A DNA stretch of 64,000 nucleotides from Liriodendron chinense (taxonomy: Eukaryota > Streptophyta > Magnoliopsida > Magnoliales > Magnoliaceae), in assembly GCA_003013855.2 (NCBI GenBank), contig ML058507.1:4898001-4962000 (forward strand), given 5' to 3'. Made by a program: the position numbers and the translations under genes. Each line of letters opens with the position of its first letter. Position 1 is the stretch's first letter. The notes beneath the pieces were generated by a model. The model did no database searches. It was not told the origin of the DNA and saw only the letters and a list, made by a program, of their open reading frames with translations. Positions 58,870 to 64,000 of this stretch are shown one piece after another.

Positions 58870-59846
58870 TCACTTTGTAGTACCGATCGCAGCTGATGAA
58901 CCTGCACCTTATAGCCTCAAGTGCACGAAGAGAGATCAATTTTTTTCATCCTAGGGATGTGCCTCACATCTTTCAAGATTCATTCGATCTTATTGAACAT
59001 CTTGATGCGTACCGAACCAATACCCACCACCTTGCAAGCATAGCCATCACCCACAAACACCGATTCACCATCATACTTGTTGTATGTCATGAATGAACTC
59101 CGGTCAAGACATACGTGACATGATGCACCTGAATCTAAGAGCCACTCTCCACCGAAAGACCCTTTACCGGATATAGTCAATGCATCACAAGCATCACACT
59201 TATCCTCCATGGATTTTGCGGTATTAGCCTCCTCCTTAGAAGAATCTCCAGACTTCTCTTACCTTGGTTTGAGATTTTGACAATCCTTCTTCATGTACCC
59301 TTCTTCCCCACAATTCCAGCACATTACCTTGCTCTTCCCTTTGCCTTTAGATTTAGATCTTGATGATGAAGATCCCCCACTCCGCTTAGAATTCTTTCCC
59401 CTCATAACTAGTACCTGGTCAGAAGATGACCCCACATTACCACTCCTCCTTCTCATCGCCTTCACCTAGAGGGCTAAGATAATAGTCTCAACACTAATGG
59501 TCTCCTTGCCCGCACACAAAGAGTCCTTGAACGACTCATATGAATTTGAAAGCGAATTCAATAAGATGCATGCCTGATATTCGTCTTTCATCAATTCACT
59601 AGATCCAACAACTTGCAAACGAGCCTATTGAACGTACTAATGTGGCTCTCAATATCAGTCTCCTCCACCATCTTTAGATTGAACAACTGCATTATCAGAT
59701 ACAGACGATTCTCCAGAGATTTCTACACATAGATATTCTCCAACTTCGTTCACATATCAAGTGCAGTCTTCTCCCTCATGACGTTGTATAGGACTTCATC
59801 AGTTAAGCACAATTGGATTGAGACATTAGCCTTTTGATCCACCTTC
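58870..59846 (-). pseudogene. Ty1/copia gag-protease fragment, decayed
   Basis: On the minus strand from 59846: gag (LTDEVLYNVMREKTALDM, KSLENRLYLIMQLFNLKM, DEYQACILLNSLSNSYESF), a basic Ser/Lys region, a zinc knuckle CWNCGEEGYMKKDC in which the usual His is Tyr, and the protease (WLLDSGASCHVC), then a GAG-pre-integrase-like part (LKDVRHIPRMKK). Stops include two in the gag part, one near 59600 with a frame change, one before KAMRRRSG, and one after the protease. The front of gag is cut at 59846 by the CACTA end. Integrase, RT and RNase H are not present. Confidence 0.85.
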
Positions 59847-59869
59847 CACGACAAAAAAAAGGTTCAAAG

Positions 59870-60180
59870 GCTACGGATTAAATCCGTAGCCATATATAAC
59901 AAGCTACGGATAAAATCCGTCGCTGGTCCGTATCTAGTCCATAGCAATTGCCGCAGTATCCGTAGGTCTTTTAACTATAGCTACGGACACTATCCGAAGC
60001 CTTAAATTTATAGCTACGGAGTAAACACGTAGCTATAACATAGAGTCCGTCGCCGTTTGGAGGAGGTACGGATCAGTCCCGTATCTGTAGATAGATTAAG
60101 CTACGGATCAGTCCGTCGCAGTTTGTCGTCAATATTAAATCTTTTATTATTTAGCTACGGACTAAATCCGTAGCAGTTTT
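59870..60180. repeat. Subterminal CTACGGAT repeats of the third CACTA
   Basis: At least ten GCTACGGA / TCCGTAGC words, same motif as at 32690-32925. Confidence 0.88.
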
Positions 60181-60369
60181 CTTTAAACCCAACAAAAGTT
60201 GCCCCTTTGTTGCTAGTGCATGGCCTGTGCCCTTTGCCCTGTTTTAAATCAAATGAAAACAATCCATCCAACATTCATCCAAATAAAGATTAACAATACA
60301 AAGCCAATTGAAGTTATTTTGAAGGGAAAGTCAAAATACTAAATACACTCGAGTTCTAATTACAAGAAA

Positions 60370-60650
60370 TTAGATGACTTGTTTAGATAGGAAAAAAATT
60401 TACAAAGAAGCCGAGATCCTTGAGTTCCATATAAGTTTCTTCGAATGAACCAAGGCTCTCTACCCGCCCACCATTTTCTCTACAACCCTCTGCAAAATTA
60501 TTCGAGTATAAAAACCTCATTGCCTGTGATATGCTCTGAGTAGTTTTGAGTCTTTTCTCTGATAAGGAACTAAGTTGCTGCGTTAGAAGAAGAATTGTTT
60601 CGTGCATGTCAACATTTTCGGATAGATACAATACATAAACAACCATGAAA
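60370..60650 (-). other. Coding-like segment conserved in this CACTA family
   Basis: An 87-codon open frame on the minus strand (VVYVLYLSENVDMHETILLL, LSSLSEKRLKTTQSIS, ELKDLGFFVNF). It aligns with 32130-32420 and is less damaged here. It may be the end of an element-encoded accessory protein or a captured exon that was acquired before the two elements separated. Family not recognised. Confidence 0.55.
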
Positions 60651-62073
60651 ATTTACCTCCGTTTGTGCGGAAACCGAGAATAGAACTGATTGACAAAGCC
60701 GTCCTACACACATTCTCCAGAAACCTTGCATAAAAAATACAAATCAGAAAATGAACAAGTCATACAAATCATTTGCAGCAGGAAATGATAGTGTCCCCAT
60801 GAATCAATCTAATGCATGCACGTGAATTTATGTTACAACTACAAGCATGTGATGGCATCATTTATTTAGCCATTTGTAAGAAAGCTTGCATGAAGCATGC
60901 ATCTATCCATGTTCAATCCTCATTTTTCTTCATGGAGACGTTTAAAGCATCAGTTTATCAATTGGAAGTGATCACAATTAGGAAAAGCAATAACTAACAA
61001 CCCACAGGTGACCTATCACCTTGTGGAACAACCCAAGCCACTTAAAATTCATCAAGCCCAGGCCCAAAATACAACATGCTCTCAAGACAATTTGATAACA
61101 TCTTTGAGAAAGCAAGTATCTTTTGGTGGTTTTACATATTGCTTGATAGGAAAACAACAAGCTCATATGCATATATGCCTATTTTCCACCTATTGTGAAT
61201 TGAGCATCCTACTCCAAGGGGAGCATGCTACTCCAAGCTAGCATGCTACTTCAACGTTATTACGCGTTTTCTCGGACTTCAAGATGGATTTTCCTCCAAA
61301 AAGCCCAATACTACCTCACTTACCTAGAGAAAAGAAGAAGAAATGCAAACACACATGCACATGTAAATGGCAAGAAGGAAAAGAAAGAAAAATCAAACAA
61401 AGAAAAAGAAACTCATGAGAACTGGGATTTTGGAAGTAGTTCTAGGTATGGATCAGGAGCCGATGTTGAATCCCCTTTTCTAGCAACTCTAAAGGTGTCT
61501 ATGTCATAGTGTGCATTATTTTCATGAACTTGTCTTTCTAATTGTTGTGAACCGTGAGCCAACTGAGTTCCCAGCCATGATAGAGAGGCCTAGGGCCTGT
61601 TTGCTTACCATCAACGTGCCATTAGAGCATTTTAAAAACTTTTAAATATGTCCCGCCAAGGGGAACTATTTTTGCAGTGTGGTTTGATGTTTGTCAAACG
61701 CCCGCTATATACTTGATACAATATGGCATGTGTAGATATGGAGCACACTTGTATACTAATATTAGTACATTTCGAATATGTGAGTTATTTGAAAATGCAC
61801 GGTGGCACATGGACATATGTACACGTGGATTGTGGCACATATGACACATGTAGAGTGTTTGAAAGTAGAATGTGAAAAATGTAGGGTGGTTGAAGATGAG
61901 CAATCTCACTTGTGGCACATTCACAGGTGCAGCTCATATGACGCATGCGTATGAAGATGGTACTAATATTTCATGAAAAATGGCCTAGAAGCAACTTTGT
62001 TTGGATTGCCTAATTTACACTTTCATTTAGTTTTTTAGACGGTTGCATCTTTAATTGTTTCTGCATTTTGTAG
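60651..62073. other. Interior of the third CACTA, no gene recognised
   Basis: AT-rich; an open frame at 61225-61509 is Lys-rich low complexity. GGGCCTGTTTGC at 61593 resembles the start of some hAT MITEs but no partner end was found. Confidence 0.4.
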
Positions 62074-63172
62074 ATCCTAGACCTTGTACCAATCCTCTCT
62101 CATCAGTATTTCCAGGAGAAGCTTCCAGTTACTTTGTCAGCTGTTCAGGCATCGATTTTACTCTGCATGGGCTTGCAGAACCAAGATATCACCTATATCG
62201 AGGTTAGATTGGAACTCTCATTCATGGAGTAACTGATTAAACTACTTAAATCTTGGCAATAAATCAGGACTCGGTCATTCCTCTAAAGGAATATCTATCA
62301 ATGCGAATGCAGAGTGAGCCAGCCATGTTCTAACGTAGTTGAAGTCAATTCGTTTGATCATATATATTGTTGTGGTGGGCTCAAGATCTTTGGTTTCTGG
62401 ATTTAACAGGGACAGTTGACGCTCAATTCACAGAAGATAGAAAGGCATCAGATATTGTCCAATTTCATTAAAGTTATGAAAAAGTTCTACCAGTACCTAT
62501 ACAGCAATGCAGCCAAGGAGATTGATTCATTGCTACCTCGGCTCAGTGAGGTACGTGAAGAGAGTACCTAAGCGATCCTTTTAAGTTGGAGATCATCTAG
62601 GCCTGATCTGGCTAGTAAGCTTAGGCCCTTGATAAGCTTGGTAAAAAAAATTCCTTCTGCCATGGCAGTCTCCAACCTGTCCATGGCAGTGGCTCACTTT
62701 TATTACAGTAGCATGCCAATACAGTCTCACCAACGCTCCACCCCCAACCCGCTCCCAACTGATACACGTGCATCCCAAAGGCAAGCAAGCAAACAAGGGT
62801 TATGGAATCTCCAACCATCCAATGTTCCACTAAGATCTAAGAGCTTTCTGTTGATCTAGTTTTTAATGAAAACGACAATAGCAAACAACGGTGCTATTGC
62901 TTTTTCAGTTTTCTGCCTTAAATTATTTCTGACCAAAATCTGAGTTTTAACAACACTGTAAAATCTTTCAAATTTTCTTTTTCCGTAGGTTATGATGGAA
63001 CCTCACAGCATATCCTTGGATGATGATCTTAATAATGCAGCGAAACAAGTCAAGGTGAGCTTCCCAATTTCGAATCCATCTTGGTTCTCTGTTCATCTGG
63101 TTTTTTTATATTAAAATCATTTTGTCTGTATTGTAGGAGAAAATGGAAAGCGGAGACGGAGCGCATGCCTGA
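62074..63172 (+). pseudogene. Four exons of a NAT10/KRE33-like RNA cytidine acetyltransferase, C-terminal part
   Basis: Exons 62074-62202 (ILDLVPILSHQYFQEKLPVT, MGLQNQDITYIE), 62410-62550 (HQILSNFIKVMKKFYQYLYS), 62989-63054 (MEPHSISLDDDLNNAAKQVK) and one starting at 63137 (EKMESGDG) join in phase with GT-AG introns. The wording matches the region after the acetyltransferase domain in plant NAT10 homologues, which acetylate cytidine in rRNA and tRNA in the nucleolus. In exon 4 the frame meets TGA at 63170-63172, while LNPDLQ, expected next, is in another frame: a frameshift. Upstream exons are absent, and the stretch lies next to a gene-capturing CACTA end, so I read it as a captured fragment. 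It could also be the tail of a decayed host gene. Confidence 0.82.
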
Positions 63173-64000
63173 ATCCAGATTTGCAGATAAGCCCTCTAAT
63201 TCCACAAGTATTTTTATTCATATACAAAAGCCACCTAATATTATCTACTACATAGTAGTAACATACAACCAATATTGGGGCACCATACCATAAGCTACAA
63301 AATATCATGTCCCCTAAACAAGGTATTCTCCATTGATAACATATATATAAATATATATTATAGGTTTTTAATTTCCATTCTCAATCACAAGTACCATTCA
63401 TTATCCAACTAACTATTAACATCGTTTATAAAAATAAAAAATATCCAACCAATCACGCAACATCAATTCAAAGTTTTGAGAACTTACAATTCGCTAAAGC
63501 TTTAGGTCAATCAAAAGGAAGGAATTGGACCTGCACAAATGTGATTGGACCTGATATTAGAAACAGTTACATGAGCTAGAAAATTTGTGCCAAGTTATAC
63601 ACAGTTGCACATTTATTTTATCATGTAATGGGGGCTTTGAAGCTAGCCAACAACTGCATGTTCATCTATAAGGAAATATGTACAATCTTGTCTGATTACA
63701 ATCCTAACTCCTCTAGAAGAAATGTACAAAGAAAGTATGCGAACATTGATCAAGACCCTAAAGTTGGGTTCCAGCAACACAAAGTTGTAACAGCCATCCA
63801 ATCAATTGTTGGGTTCCAGATGCACCAATGTGGCACATAAATGAAATATCCACAAGTAATCACAGATGGACCCCTCTGTGGAGCTGCTTTGGCACAAAAA
63901 TTAGGCCAGTTTACTCATCAGTGGGGCCACGGTGTTCAAAATTAATAGACAGAAAAAAAAAGTTCAACGAGACTCAGTTTCAAGCTTCTTCAGATTAGAT
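63173..64000. other. Right edge, no gene recognised
   Basis: AT-rich DNA with TATATATAAATATATAT near 63345. A 70-codon frame at 63628-63840 has no features. GTGGGGCCACGG at 63921 resembles MITE ends seen elsewhere. Confidence 0.4.

Larger units (their letters stand above)
59847..64000. mobile_element. End of a third CACTA element (same family as 22510-32942), runs off window
   Basis: CACGACAAAAAAAAGG followed by CAAAGGCTACGGAT matches the right end of the inner CACTA (reverse complement of 32912-32942) except for T to G in CACTA. Subterminal CTACGGAT/ATCCGTAGC words follow to about 60180. The segment at 60370-60650 is homologous to 32130-32420 in the expected inverted position. The other end was not found before 64000, so the extent is inferred. 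Confidence 0.8.

Noticed and set aside
61225..61509. 94-codon frame in the third CACTA
   Set aside because: Lys/Glu/Asn low complexity in AT-rich DNA, no homology recognised.

Overview
This is a stretch of plant nuclear DNA, almost certainly from an angiosperm. It has plant-type Ty3/gypsy elements of the Athila and Tat lineages, Ty1/copia remains, CACTA transposons with CACTA-type ends, many MITEs, introns with plant-like GT-AG borders, and a plant-specific root-cap-domain secreted protein. The many MITEs carrying GTGGGGCCCAC-like ends make a magnoliid or other large-genome woody plant plausible, but the sequence does not prove this. Nearly all of the 64 kb is mobile DNA. Only one host gene looks intact.

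Layout, left to right. 1-1269: decayed CACTA transposase running off the left edge. 1288-3890: degenerate TTTAGG telomere-like array. 3908-5860: tandem repeat units split by a solo LTR (4256-5686, TSD GATAG). 6322-14460: minus-strand Athila-type element with 3' LTR, polypurine tract and broken pol, cut off at 14460. 14461-49230: copy A of a segmental duplication, swollen by insertions. 49526-50380: copia-like LTR. 50225-57210: compact copy B of the same segment. 57211-59846: short repeats and a copia gag/protease remnant. 59847-64000: one end of another CACTA element carrying coding fragments.

The duplication is the key to the middle of the window. Copy B holds an intact two-exon gene for a secreted Cys-rich root-cap-domain protein (exons 56159-55943 and 54557-53791, minus strand). 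Copy A holds the same gene in three pieces (48316-48100, 35808-35390, 21313-20966). A 14.1 kb CACTA element (21314-35380) sits inside its second exon. A 10.9 kb Tat-lineage retrotransposon (36193-47072, TSD CGGTA) and a 515 bp hAT-type MITE (47567-48081) sit inside its intron, and about 170 bp of its promoter are missing. Comparing A with B dates insertions relative to the duplication and gives exact element borders.

The 14.1 kb CACTA is itself split by a second CACTA (22510-32942, TSD ATC) that carries exon-like pieces of host genes, including an ankyrin repeat and a fused fragment of an IRE-type AGC kinase. The related element at 59847 carries four exons resembling the C-terminal part of the RNA cytidine acetyltransferase NAT10/KRE33. 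The Tat element carries, besides gag-pol, a spliced antisense gene between pol and its 3' LTR. No rRNA, tRNA or CRISPR features were seen.
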